Of a DNA stretch of 64,000 bases, positions 40,071-49,029 are shown piece by piece. Where the stretch lies: positions 124,001 through 188,000 of the forward strand of contig NZ_UYXQ01000001.1 in assembly GCF_900624995.1 (NCBI RefSeq), written 5' to 3'. The notes under the pieces are model-generated. The model did no database searches. It worked only from the letters and a program-made list of their open reading frames with translations, and was not told where the DNA came from. Origin of the DNA: Pseudomonas antarctica (GTDB lineage Bacteria; Pseudomonadota; Gammaproteobacteria; Pseudomonadales; Pseudomonadaceae). A program made the position numbers and the translations under genes. Numbering within the stretch: position 1 is the first letter of the stretch; each line of letters begins with the position of its first letter.

Positions 40071-40994
40071 TTAAACGTTAGGGCAAGGCACCGGCGCCCA
40101 GTCGGCCAGGTTTGGATCGCGGCAGGTGCCTTCGATCTGCGCTTTACCAGCGCTGGCGACCTGCTTGCTTTCAGCTTGCTTGGCCTGAACGGTCCGGATG
40201 CTCTTCTCGGTGGTCACCGCTTCTTTCGGCACGGTTGGCAGCGAAGCCTTCTTCGCTGGTTTTACGGGCTTTTTGCCTTTGGCCGGCACCACCGGCGGCG
40301 TGGTGTCGGCGGTTGCTACCGTCACCACGTCGTTGCGCTGCACGCCCACTTGTTGCAGGTCTTTCTCGTAAGCCTGGGTGTAGTTGTTCAGGTCTTCGCT
40401 GGCTTTGCCGTTGACCGCAACGATCAGGTCATTGGATTCCTTCAAGCCGGCTACGATTTCCGCCAGGCGCTTGCGGCCTTCGGTGTCATTGACGGTCTTG
40501 GCTTTGCGGTCGGCGACCAGCTTGGTGAACGCGCCCTGGTAGCACTGCTGGGACGCTTTGGCGTACGCGGTGCTACGGTCGATGTCGGACGCGCTTTTGT
40601 TAAAGTCCGCGGAGTACGACGCGATGCGCTGGTTGTCATCGCTGATCTGCTTTTGACGCTCGGTGTAATAACCCGCCGCGCCACCCGCCAGGGCCCCGCC
40701 CGCGGCACCGATGGCGGCGTTACGGCCGCGCTTGTCGGAATCGCCGGTCAGCGCGCCCAACAGTGCACCGCCGGCAGCGCCGAGGGCAGCGCCGGTGACG
40801 ACCGACTTGGTCATGTCCGAATCCGTCGCGCGCAGGTGCTGCACCGGCTCGTAGCAGTTCGGGTAGTACTCGACCTTGGTACTCGACGCGACCTTGGAGG
40901 ACGGCGACGTGGCGCAACCGGTCAATACGGTGCTGAAACCGGCCGCGATCAGCAGCAGGTGACGCTTGGAAACCGCCTTACGGGAAAAAAGCAT
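40071..40994 (-). CDS. tagQ: T6SS threonine-phosphorylation lipoprotein TagQ
   Basis: A 307-residue outer-membrane lipoprotein with lipobox cysteine C27 (TVLTGC). A glycine-zipper segment near residues 65-105 (GAALGAAGGALLGALTG) is followed by a coiled, Lys-rich C-terminal half. In the P. aeruginosa H1 system TagQ holds TagR at the outer membrane upstream of PpkA. Last gene of the leftward arm; the ATG at 40994 is preferred over an upstream GTG. Confidence 0.85.
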   Translation of the reverse strand: MLFSRKAVSKRHLLLIAAGFSTVLTGCATSPSSKVASSTKVEYYPNCYEPVQHLRATDSDMTKSVVTGAALGAAGGALLGALTGDSDKRGRNAAIGAAGGALAGGAAGYYTERQKQISDDNQRIASYSADFNKSASDIDRSTAYAKASQQCYQGAFTKLVADRKAKTVNDTEGRKRLAEIVAGLKESNDLIVAVNGKASEDLNNYTQAYEKDLQQVGVQRNDVVTVATADTTPPVVPAKGKKPVKPAKKASLPTVPKEAVTTEKSIRTVQAKQAESKQVASAGKAQIEGTCRDPNLADWAPVPCPNV

Positions 40995-41078
40995 AGGTGT
41001 GTTCTCTTTTAAGTTTGACTTGCCCAGCACGGCCCATCGCCGCCTGAGTCCCTTCCAAGCTCGCCATACAACCAGCGG

Positions 41079-42791
41079 TCAAGACCGCTGACCGCTCGCT
41101 GCGAGCAATTCCTTCAAGATCGTTGCCGGGTCGGCCCGCTGTTGTTTGCGGTAGTTGCCGACATGGCGAACGAACAGTGTTGCGCGCGTCACCAGGCTCT
41201 TGCCGAGCACAGGCTTGCGATCCAACTCTTCCTTGATTCGTTGAAACTGCGCCTGGATCACCGCATCGGTGTAGCGCGTGCCGGTGGCCAAGTTGTCGAT
41301 ATAAATCGCCACCGCGCCATCAAGCGCGCTACGGCCATTGGTGATGGCCATGTCAAACAGCTGCGCGCTGGCCGCGTCCTTGTTGTCCAGGGCCTGCTGG
41401 CGACTCTTCTGCAGGTTGGCCAGGCGAATGTTGTAGTTGGCGATGGTCTCAGCCACCAACGCGGCCGACTGAATCAGGTTGCCCGCCGCTTCTTCGCGTT
41501 GCTGGGCGATCAGCGAAACGTTGCGCTTGAGTTCTTCGTTGACCAGGCCCAACTCGGCTTGCAGCTTGGGATCGGCGCTGGCGGCGATGATGCTGTCCAG
41601 GCGTTTGGTCGGGTCCTGGGCGTCGTCGATAGCGTCGGTCAGCGAGGCCAGGCGGCCTTCTTTCTGCCACTGGGCAAACAGTTCCTTGTAGCGCGAGCGC
41701 GGCGCCGACAACGCGCCAATCGCCACGCGAAAACCGGTGGTCTCGTTGCTTTGCTCGGTCCCATCGGCAGCGAACAGCGGGTACTCGCGACGCATGCCGG
41801 TAAACAGCGTGCCCTCGCCTTCCAGGTAGTTGCCGCCCTTGACCACAAAGCCGCCGTAGGTGCCTTGGCGGCGACCGGCGTGCACCAGTTGGAACGACTC
41901 CTGGACCATTTCTGCGGCGTTGCCGATCACGTCGAACATACCGATGGGGTTGGGCAGCTTGGTGCCAATTGGCCTCAGTCGCGCGGCCTGTCCGGTACCG
42001 CCGGCGACCTGGTTGAACACCGCGTAATCACCCAGCGGGCCGTCGCTTTCGCTGCCTTCGACACGGCGTGGAAACAGGCGCCCTTCCAAATCCTGACGGC
42101 TCACCGCCTGGCCACCGCGCGCGGCAAATTCCCATTCCACTTCGGTGGGCAGGCGCACAAAGCCCAGGCCACCGTCTTGCGCCGAAGAACCGCGACCACT
42201 GACGGGCAGCAAATCGCGGTGGTACTTCATCAACCAAGCGCTGTACACCGCCGAGAACCGCTCGGCCTCAAAGCGCGACAGTTTCACCTTGGGCAAACGT
42301 GCCGCCATGCCGGTGGGCGCATCACACGCAGGCGCGGGTTCGCCGTTGGCCAGCGACTGCGCCTGGGACATCACCTGCGCGTATTGGCGGGCAGTCACTT
42401 CGTACTTGCCGATGAAGTACAGCATCGGCTTGAGCGGGGTTTTCGCGTCGGTTTTCGGCATCAACGGCGCGATGACTTTGTTCCAGTCTTTGGGCAGGTC
42501 CTTGAGGGTGAACTGGCCATTGATAAAGTCACGGCGGTAGCCGGAAATAAACGACTGCTGATAGCCCGCTTCGCCTTCACTGAACGGGTAGCCCAGGCTG
42601 ATCTCGCGATCGTCCAATGTGCCCTGGGCCAGCACGTAGGCGTAGCGAAACACCATGTTGCCTTCGCACGGCAGCGGCAGACTCACGTCGTCGGGCAGCG
42701 GTTTGGGGTTGTCGAGCTTATCGCTCGCCTCATCAGCCCAGGCCATTGAGGCCATGCTCAGCGCCAGGGCGGCACCCAATAACTTAAACAT
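41079..42791 (-). CDS. tagR: T6SS regulatory periplasmic protein TagR (FGE-sulfatase domain)
   Basis: A 570-residue protein with a signal peptide ending MAWA. The formylglycine-generating-enzyme-like domain (about 75-360) shows GKYEVTARQYAQVMSQ, RLPTEVEWEFAARGG and FDVIGNAAEMVQES. A helical C-terminal region follows. In the H1 system TagR acts in the periplasm to promote PpkA activation. It overlaps tagS by 8 bases. Because ppkA is interrupted here, its target may be lost. Confidence 0.9.
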   Translation of the reverse strand: MFKLLGAALALSMASMAWADEASDKLDNPKPLPDDVSLPLPCEGNMVFRYAYVLAQGTLDDREISLGYPFSEGEAGYQQSFISGYRRDFINGQFTLKDLPKDWNKVIAPLMPKTDAKTPLKPMLYFIGKYEVTARQYAQVMSQAQSLANGEPAPACDAPTGMAARLPKVKLSRFEAERFSAVYSAWLMKYHRDLLPVSGRGSSAQDGGLGFVRLPTEVEWEFAARGGQAVSRQDLEGRLFPRRVEGSESDGPLGDYAVFNQVAGGTGQAARLRPIGTKLPNPIGMFDVIGNAAEMVQESFQLVHAGRRQGTYGGFVVKGGNYLEGEGTLFTGMRREYPLFAADGTEQSNETTGFRVAIGALSAPRSRYKELFAQWQKEGRLASLTDAIDDAQDPTKRLDSIIAASADPKLQAELGLVNEELKRNVSLIAQQREEAAGNLIQSAALVAETIANYNIRLANLQKSRQQALDNKDAASAQLFDMAITNGRSALDGAVAIYIDNLATGTRYTDAVIQAQFQRIKEELDRKPVLGKSLVTRATLFVRHVGNYRKQQRADPATILKELLAASGQRS

Positions 42792-43968
42792 CTCTGATTC
42801 CTTCAGAAGCCTGGATACGCACCACTCGCCAACCGCCACACGCCGCCGCCACGGCGCTGACGCCGAGGACTGCAACCAGGGCCAGGCCGTAGTGACGCGC
42901 CAACAGGTGACTGGCGTGTTCGCCCGGCACCTGCACAAATAGTTTATTCAATGCCGCCTCGGCCAAGCCATACAGCCCGGCACTGAGCACGGCGGCAAAA
43001 CCCGCGCTGTAAAGCGCCTGCACCAGCACAAACAGCAACAGCCCAGCGGTGGAAAACCCCAACAGGCGCAACACCGACAATTCGCGCCGCTTGCGCGCCA
43101 CAGCCGCCAACGCCCCGGCAAAGATCGCCGCAAACGCACCCGCCAAGGCCAACCCGGCGATGATCCAGAATACGATCGACAGGTTGCGACTCAACGACTG
43201 CACCTGAGCGATGGTTTGCGCTTGGGTCGACACCAACAGGTTCTGCCCGGCGAAAAACACCCGCAGCGGCTCCACATCGGTGAGGCCGCGGGCATACAGG
43301 CGAAACGCCGGATAAACCCTCTGCTCGCTCACGCCGACTGCGTCACCTTCCCAACCCAACGTCGGCACCGCCCGGCCATCGCGATAATCTTCCGCCGCTT
43401 CCAGCAACCCCAAATCAGCAAACAAACCGTCACGCGCAAACGCTTCCAGCGGTAACACCGCCAGCACTTGCAAGCGCGTGCGCTGGGCTTCGACGCGCCC
43501 CGCCACTTGCCGTGCGAAGCGGGTCTCCAGCCAATCGCCCGAGCGCGCCGCGAGTTTTTCCGCGGCGGTATGGCTCAACACGATCTGCCCAAGGCCCCGA
43601 GGCATCGGCAAGCCCACGAGCAACGGATCACCCGGCGCGGTTGGGAGCATTTCCAAGGTCAGCGTGCCCACTTGCGCGGTTGCTGCAATTTGCCGTGTAC
43701 GCGGCACGGCAAAGGCCACGTCGCTGCGCTGGCCAAGCGCCTCGATAAACGCTGCGTTGAATCGACCGCCGCCCAACGGAATAATTTCACGGGTCGCGGG
43801 GTCGGTCTCCAAGCGTTCGGTCAAACTGCTAACCAGTCCAAATTTCAGCCCGAATAACACCAGCAACGGCGCGATGACGGCCACCAGTGCCAACACCGAA
43901 CAGGCCGACAGCCAGGCGTCGTTGCGGTAATCCTGCCAGGCCAGAGACGCCACCAAGCCGATGCGCAT
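42784..43968 (-). CDS. tagS: T6SS ABC transporter permease TagS
   Basis: A 394-residue FtsX/MacB-type permease. The first transmembrane helix is near residues 20-46, followed by a large periplasmic domain (about 47-270) and three C-terminal helices. With TagT it forms an inner-membrane complex in the threonine-phosphorylation pathway. It overlaps tagT by one base (TGATG). Confidence 0.9.
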   Translation of the reverse strand: MRIGLVASLAWQDYRNDAWLSACSVLALVAVIAPLLVLFGLKFGLVSSLTERLETDPATREIIPLGGGRFNAAFIEALGQRSDVAFAVPRTRQIAATAQVGTLTLEMLPTAPGDPLLVGLPMPRGLGQIVLSHTAAEKLAARSGDWLETRFARQVAGRVEAQRTRLQVLAVLPLEAFARDGLFADLGLLEAAEDYRDGRAVPTLGWEGDAVGVSEQRVYPAFRLYARGLTDVEPLRVFFAGQNLLVSTQAQTIAQVQSLSRNLSIVFWIIAGLALAGAFAAIFAGALAAVARKRRELSVLRLLGFSTAGLLLFVLVQALYSAGFAAVLSAGLYGLAEAALNKLFVQVPGEHASHLLARHYGLALVAVLGVSAVAAACGGWRVVRIQASEGIRDV

Positions 43969-44672
43969 CAGCACACCTGCCCGAGGGTGGCGGTGACGCC
44001 GCCATCGGCGTCGCGACGGCAACTGATGCGCCGCACCTGCAGGCCACTGGCGCGAGCCAAGGGTTCGTCGTGCGTTGCGATTACACAGGCCGCGCGGTGT
44101 TCGCGAGCCTGGGCCAGCAGCGCCTGCATCACACGTTCAGCGTTAAGCGGGTCGAGCGACGCGGTCGGTTCATCCGCCAGCACCAATTGTGGCGCATGGG
44201 CCAAGGCACGAGCGCAACTGACGCGCTGGCGTTGGCCCACCGACAATGCGGCGGGCTTCTTGGTCAACTGGTCGCTGATTTCCAACTGCTCGGCCAGACG
44301 CGCCACGCTGCCGTCGTCCTTCAGGCCCAGCAGTTGCCGGGACAAAGCGATGTTCCCGCGCACATCGAGAAAGCCCAGTAGGCCGCCGGTTTGCAGCACA
44401 TAGCCCAGGTGCTTGCTGCGCAACTCGGCCAAGGCGGATTGCTGGTCAGCACGCCACAGAGCGCCGATATCGGTCTGATCAAATTCAAACTGGCCGACCT
44501 GATCCGGCGCCAACACCAGCGCCAGCACATCGAGCAAGGTGCTTTTGCCACAGCCGCTCGGCCCGACAATCGCCAACTGTTCACCCGCACGCAGCACCAG
44601 CGCCGGAACCACCAAGCTGTAGCGCTGGCTGCCAGCGCCGCGGCTTTTGTGCACTGCGCTCAGGTTCAGCAT
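43968..44672 (-). CDS. tagT: T6SS ABC transporter ATPase TagT
   Basis: A 234-residue ATP-binding cassette protein of the LolD/MacB class. Walker A is GPSGCGKST (residues 37-45), the signature is LSVGQRQRVS, and Walker B is LVLADEPTASLD. It partners with TagS. The start overlaps the end of the ppkA frame by one base (TGATG). Confidence 0.93.
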   Translation of the reverse strand: MLNLSAVHKSRGAGSQRYSLVVPALVLRAGEQLAIVGPSGCGKSTLLDVLALVLAPDQVGQFEFDQTDIGALWRADQQSALAELRSKHLGYVLQTGGLLGFLDVRGNIALSRQLLGLKDDGSVARLAEQLEISDQLTKKPAALSVGQRQRVSCARALAHAPQLVLADEPTASLDPLNAERVMQALLAQAREHRAACVIATHDEPLARASGLQVRRISCRRDADGGVTATLGQVC

Positions 44673-46624
44673 CACGGCAGCGTCGACAATGGCACGCGGT
44701 ACAACGCATCGCCCGGTTCGGCATCGCCGAAACGGACCCAATTGGCCACGTCATTGTGGAAGGTTTCGTAGAGGCGGATTTTCGAATCCAGCTCGTCGAT
44801 AAAGTCTTCCTGCTCCGCCACGCTCAACGACAGCCACAAATCCTGGGTCATGCTCAGCGATTTGCTGCGGTATGGCAGGCCTTCCAGGTATTCGCCAAGA
44901 ATGCCGCCGTCGGCCAGGTTGCCCCCCTTGCGCAGGGCCTGCGGATCGCGGCTCATATAGGCCGAGGCACTGGCGATTTCCTGGAAGAAATCCTTGGGCG
45001 AGGTCTGGGTTTTGCGCGCCGCATCGACGATCAATTTCAGCGACTGCTGCAGATCGTTGAGCTGCAATTTGGTCAGCATCACGCACACCTGGAACGCCGG
45101 CAGCGCCGGGTTGGTCAGGTCACGGTCGGCGGTCCAGGCGCTGACCAGTTGCGGCGCCTGGCTGGCGGTTTTGCGCCCAAGGAAGTCCATGTGCATCGCG
45201 TAGCCGACGGCGGCGGACTTATCGGCCAGGGTCGGCGCGGCGCTCAGCAGCGGCACCGGTTGCGGGGTGTTGTTGCGCACTTGGTGCACGAGGTTGGCGA
45301 ACACGCTGCCGATCTCATCGACACGCTCACCCAGCTTGCGCACATCGCCACCCGGCACTGGCGTGTAGAGGTCGCCGATCTGTGGGTTGGCGTCGGCGGT
45401 GAGGACGCGGTACTGGGTTTCGGCACCGCTGTGGGTTCTCTTGCCGGCCTCGGTGCGCAGGTGCAGGGCGTAGATTTTGATCTGCTTGCCCAGCGCCGCC
45501 TGCCGCACCTCGGCTTCGTTCATCTGAGTGGCGGCAAACGGGTCGTTCTTGCGCAGCGCACCGGCGTCGGTGACCAGCAGGATAATGCGCCCGCCGTAGC
45601 CGGACCAATCCATGCCATCCACGGCCTGCATCACGCCGGCAAATGCATCTTCGTTGAACGAGTGGCTGGACACCGTAGAGGCTTTGACCTGGCGCGCCAT
45701 GTCGAGAAAGCGCTGCGGATCGCGGCCCTGATCAAGGGTGATCAGGGTTTTAGCCACATATTCAAGCCCTGGGGTTTTCTTGATGCTGTTGCGGAAACCC
45801 ACCAGGCCAAAACTGACACTGTCCAACTCGCCGCGCTCAGCAATACGGGCTTGCAGCTCGTGCACCACGTCGCGAACCTGGTCGATGTAAGGCTGCATCG
45901 ACACGGTGGTGTCCACCACCAGCACCACGGCGGTGCGGAAGGCATCAGCGTTGACGTTCAGCGCTCGGGCGGCCGGTTTGGCGGCAGCGCTGCTGCCGGG
46001 GTCGATAGACGCGATATTGAGCAACTGCACCGGCTGGCCGTTTTCGTCGAAGCTCTCTTTGGAGTCAAAGATCGGCAGCAGGTAAAACTGGTTCTGCGGC
46101 ACCGCGCTGGCAGTCGGTTCCAGCGCCAGGACTTGCTGATTGTCTTCGCTGTTCTTCTGCGCCTTGGCCAGCACGCCTTTGGCGGCAGCAGGATCGGCCA
46201 GCAGCTTTTCCACTTCGCTGGATTGGCGCAGGAACATCACCGGCGCCCGGCCCGAGCGCTCGGTGAACTTGAGCACCAGGCTTTGCTTCCAGTCGCTGAC
46301 CTGGGCGGCCGGCAACCAACCATCGCTACGCCCATCGGTGGCGGCGCCCACGCGTACCCACGGGCTGCCATCGACGTCTTTGCGCTGGTACACGTAGAGC
46401 ACCGAAAACGCCGGCAGCGCTTCGCCGGGGGCACCGCCGGCGTCATGGGACAGCTTGGCGCCGGGCTTGCTGAGCACTCGCTGGAACAGGGTCTTTTTAC
46501 CCGCCATCAGCAAGGGCCGCTGACCGCCGTCCACATCGACCACAGCCGTTTTAACGTCAGGAGGCGATGGCGTTTTGGGCACCACCGCAGTGGGCGACGC
46601 CGCTGGCGTATCGCCGCTGCTCAA
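44672..46624 (-). pseudogene. ppkA: PpkA C-terminal sensor part (vWA domain), separated by a stop codon
   Basis: These 650 codons continue ppkA in the same frame directly after the internal TGA. They encode the periplasmic half of PpkA: a Pro/Thr-rich linker, an SH3-like stretch (about 30-110), and a von Willebrand A domain (VVLVVDTTVSMQPYIDQVRD, then IILLVTDAGALR). The frame could only start anew at TTG 46624, next to the stop and without a secretion signal. The part would therefore be missing or mislocalised unless the TGA is read through. Intact PpkA in PAO1 is a single protein of about this total length. Confidence 0.85.
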
Positions 46625-47659
46625 TCACCAGTAGCTTGCACCACCGATGGCCAGCGCGACAGCCACCTCGACTGCCGCCAGGGCCAGTACCGGCCCACGG
46701 CGCTGCTCGGACACGGCATTGTGTTGCGTCGGCGTCACCACCGGTTGGCGCACCGGCTGCGGCTGGGGTTTGTCGGTCGGAATGTCGATGGACACCGGCG
46801 TCATGCCGGCCAAGTCGAAACTCAGCGGAATCGGCAACGGCCGCACCAGCGTGGCTTGCGACGAGTCCGCTGGCAGCTGGTCCAGCGCGCGCAGCAACGC
46901 CGCCGCATCCGGGAAACGCTCGGCCGGGTCCTTGGCCAACAGTTTGCGCAGTACGTCTTGATAACGGCCGTGGTGCACCGGCAATTCAGGCAGCGGTTCG
47001 GTCAGGTGCGCCAGCGCCGTGGAAAGCGCATCGGTGCCGGTGTAAGGCAGCTTGCCGACGAGGATTTCATAGAGCACCACCCCGAGCGCGTAGAGGTCGG
47101 CGCGACCATCAATCTCCTGGCCCCGCGCCTGCTCTGGGCTCATGTAGCTTGGCGTGCCCACGGCAAACCCGGCCTGGGTGAACTGGGTGCGGTCGTCCAA
47201 CGACTTGGCGATGCCGAAGTCCGACAACACGGCGGTGCCGTCAGCGCGGAACAGAATGTTCGCCGGTTTAACGTCACGGTGCACCAAGCCTTGGGCATGC
47301 GCATACCCCAGCGCCGAGGCGATCTGGCGGATCAGCGTCACGCCCTGCTCCGGCGTCAGACCGGCAGCGATACGCTCTTTCAGCGTGCCGTTGGGCAGGT
47401 ATTCCATGGCCATGTAATACAGCTCACCGACGCTGCCGATGTCATGGATGGTCACCGTGTGCGGGTGCGACAAGCGCGCCAGGGTCTTGCCCTCGCGCAG
47501 GAAACGCTCGCAGAAGCTCGGGTCGGCCGCCAGCGCCGCCGCCATCACCTTCAACGCCACCTTGCGCTCCAGCGAACGCTGGGTCGCCAGGTACACGCTG
47601 GCCATGGCGCCTTCGCCGATCCCGCCTTCGATGTCATAACCCGGGATCACGATGTTCAT
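46625..47659 (-). CDS. ppkA: PpkA N-terminal Ser/Thr kinase and membrane helix (truncated)
   Basis: A 344-residue product containing the Hanks-type kinase that phosphorylates Fha to switch on the H1-type T6SS. Motifs are GAMASVYLATQ, the lysine in ERKVALKVM, HRDVKPANILF, SDFGIAKSLDD and TPSYMSPEQARG. It ends with the transmembrane helix LALAAVEVAVALAIGGASYW, immediately followed by TGA at 46625-46627. The sensor half follows in frame. The kinase could remain active but would lack its periplasmic input. It overlaps pppA by ATGA. Confidence 0.9.
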   Translation of the reverse strand: MNIVIPGYDIEGGIGEGAMASVYLATQRSLERKVALKVMAAALAADPSFCERFLREGKTLARLSHPHTVTIHDIGSVGELYYMAMEYLPNGTLKERIAAGLTPEQGVTLIRQIASALGYAHAQGLVHRDVKPANILFRADGTAVLSDFGIAKSLDDRTQFTQAGFAVGTPSYMSPEQARGQEIDGRADLYALGVVLYEILVGKLPYTGTDALSTALAHLTEPLPELPVHHGRYQDVLRKLLAKDPAERFPDAAALLRALDQLPADSSQATLVRPLPIPLSFDLAGMTPVSIDIPTDKPQPQPVRQPVVTPTQHNAVSEQRRGPVLALAAVEVAVALAIGGASYW

Positions 47660-48375
47660 GGCGAAACCTTCACGACAATGGCGGTGATGTTGTCCGGCGC
47701 GCCCCGGTTAAGCCCCAGGTGCACCAGGCTGCGCACAATTTCGTCCGGCGCGTCATGGCCCAGCACTTCGCGAATTTCATGATCTTCGATGGTCTTGTTC
47801 AGGCCGTCGCTGCACAGCAGGTAGCTGTCGCCGGGGGCGATCAGCAGGTCGACCACGGCCAGTTCCAACTGCGCCTCCACACCAATCGCGCGGGTGACGA
47901 TATTGGCGCGCGGGTGCACGCGGGCATCGGCTTCGCTGAGCAGGCCGCTGTCTTGCAGGTCTTGCACGTAGCTGTGATCGCGGGAAATACCTTCGAGCAC
48001 GCCGTCGCGCAGGCGGTACAGGCGACTGTCACCGGCCCACAAACACACACCGCGCAAGCCACGTGCGGCCAGTACCACCACGGTGCTGCCCATCATGGTC
48101 ACGCCGCGGTTGGCGGTTTCTTCGCGCACAGCGGCGTTGATGCGCAGCAGGTCATTACGCAGGGCCGCCGAGTACTCGTCGAGGGAACGCCCCACCGGCA
48201 CATTGCGCAGGCTGTCGACGATCAGGCTACTGACGTAGTCCCCCGCCGCATGCCCGCCCATGCCGTCGGCCACCACCCACAGGCGGTTTTCCGGCAGGTC
48301 CAGGCATGCGTCTTCGTTGACCTGGCGGACCATGCCCACATGGCTTTTGCTCGCGGATTTGAACGTCGACCCCAT
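47656..48375 (-). CDS. pppA: T6SS PP2C phosphatase PppA
   Basis: A 239-residue PPM/PP2C-type protein phosphatase that removes the PpkA-added phosphate from Fha. The metal motifs are VADGMGGHAAGDYVSS, WAGDSRLYRLRDG, LCSDGLNKTI and DNITAIVV. It overlaps ppkA (ATGA) and directly follows tagF with no gap, so the antagonists are made from the same message. Confidence 0.95.
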   Translation of the reverse strand: MGSTFKSASKSHVGMVRQVNEDACLDLPENRLWVVADGMGGHAAGDYVSSLIVDSLRNVPVGRSLDEYSAALRNDLLRINAAVREETANRGVTMMGSTVVVLAARGLRGVCLWAGDSRLYRLRDGVLEGISRDHSYVQDLQDSGLLSEADARVHPRANIVTRAIGVEAQLELAVVDLLIAPGDSYLLCSDGLNKTIEDHEIREVLGHDAPDEIVRSLVHLGLNRGAPDNITAIVVKVSP

Positions 48376-49029
48376 CTACACCACACCTTCTTGTCCGAGC
48401 AAAAACTGCGCAAAATCGCCGGCGGCAGGCAAGCCCTGACACCGCAATAAACCTGGGGAAATCACCTGCGAGCCACGGCCCCACCACAGGCTTGTGCCCT
48501 CGCAGGCCTGTTCGGCAAGCGCGGTCATGCGGCTGTGGGGCACAGTGGCGGCGACGCGTTGCAGACCGGCAAAGCGGCTGTCCACGGCACGCAGCTCACT
48601 CGCCGGGATGCCCAGTTTGTCGAGCCCGTCGTTGAAGCCTTCAAAGGTCGCTCCGGCATCCAGCGTGCTAAGCAACAGCTCCTCGGCCTGCTCGAACCAC
48701 GTGTCCGGCCCGCCCACCAGCGACGCCGGGTTGGTGTCGTGATCAAGCAACGCCACCACCGCCAACGGAAAATACCGCCCGACCCGGTCAATGCTCGGCA
48801 TCACCACGCCTGCCGCCGCATCCGGCCCGCATACACCCGGCGCCATTACAAAGCGCCACAACGGGCTGACCAGGTACACGTTGAGCCAGTCGCCGCCCAA
48901 GCTGTTCTGGCTGGCGAGCAAACCCGCCGCCAGCCAGCTGTCCCACGGGCCGATAAAACTCTGCGGCAAGGCGCGGCTGACGAAGTCACCGCGGCTGGCC
49001 AACTTGCCGTAGAAACCCAGCGTGGTCAT
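48376..49029 (-). CDS. tagF: T6SS post-translational repressor TagF
   Basis: A 217-residue TagF/DUF2094 protein (MTTLGFYGKLASRGDFVSR start). TagF represses the H1-type T6SS independently of PpkA and PppA. The family motif GPWDSWLAAGL and the later MPSIDRVGRYFPLAVVA are present. Its ATG overlaps the tssM stop (ATGA). Some systems fuse TagF to PppA; here they are separate. Confidence 0.92.
   Translation of the reverse strand: MTTLGFYGKLASRGDFVSRALPQSFIGPWDSWLAAGLLASQNSLGGDWLNVYLVSPLWRFVMAPGVCGPDAAAGVVMPSIDRVGRYFPLAVVALLDHDTNPASLVGGPDTWFEQAEELLLSTLDAGATFEGFNDGLDKLGIPASELRAVDSRFAGLQRVAATVPHSRMTALAEQACEGTSLWWGRGSQVISPGLLRCQGLPAAGDFAQFLLGQEGVV

Noticed and set aside
44756..47782. Open frame of about 1,000 codons on the plus strand opposite ppkA
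   Set aside because: It is the antisense of ppkA, whose minus-strand protein has clear kinase and vWA motifs. Long antisense frames are common in GC-rich Pseudomonas codon usage. No recognisable domain.
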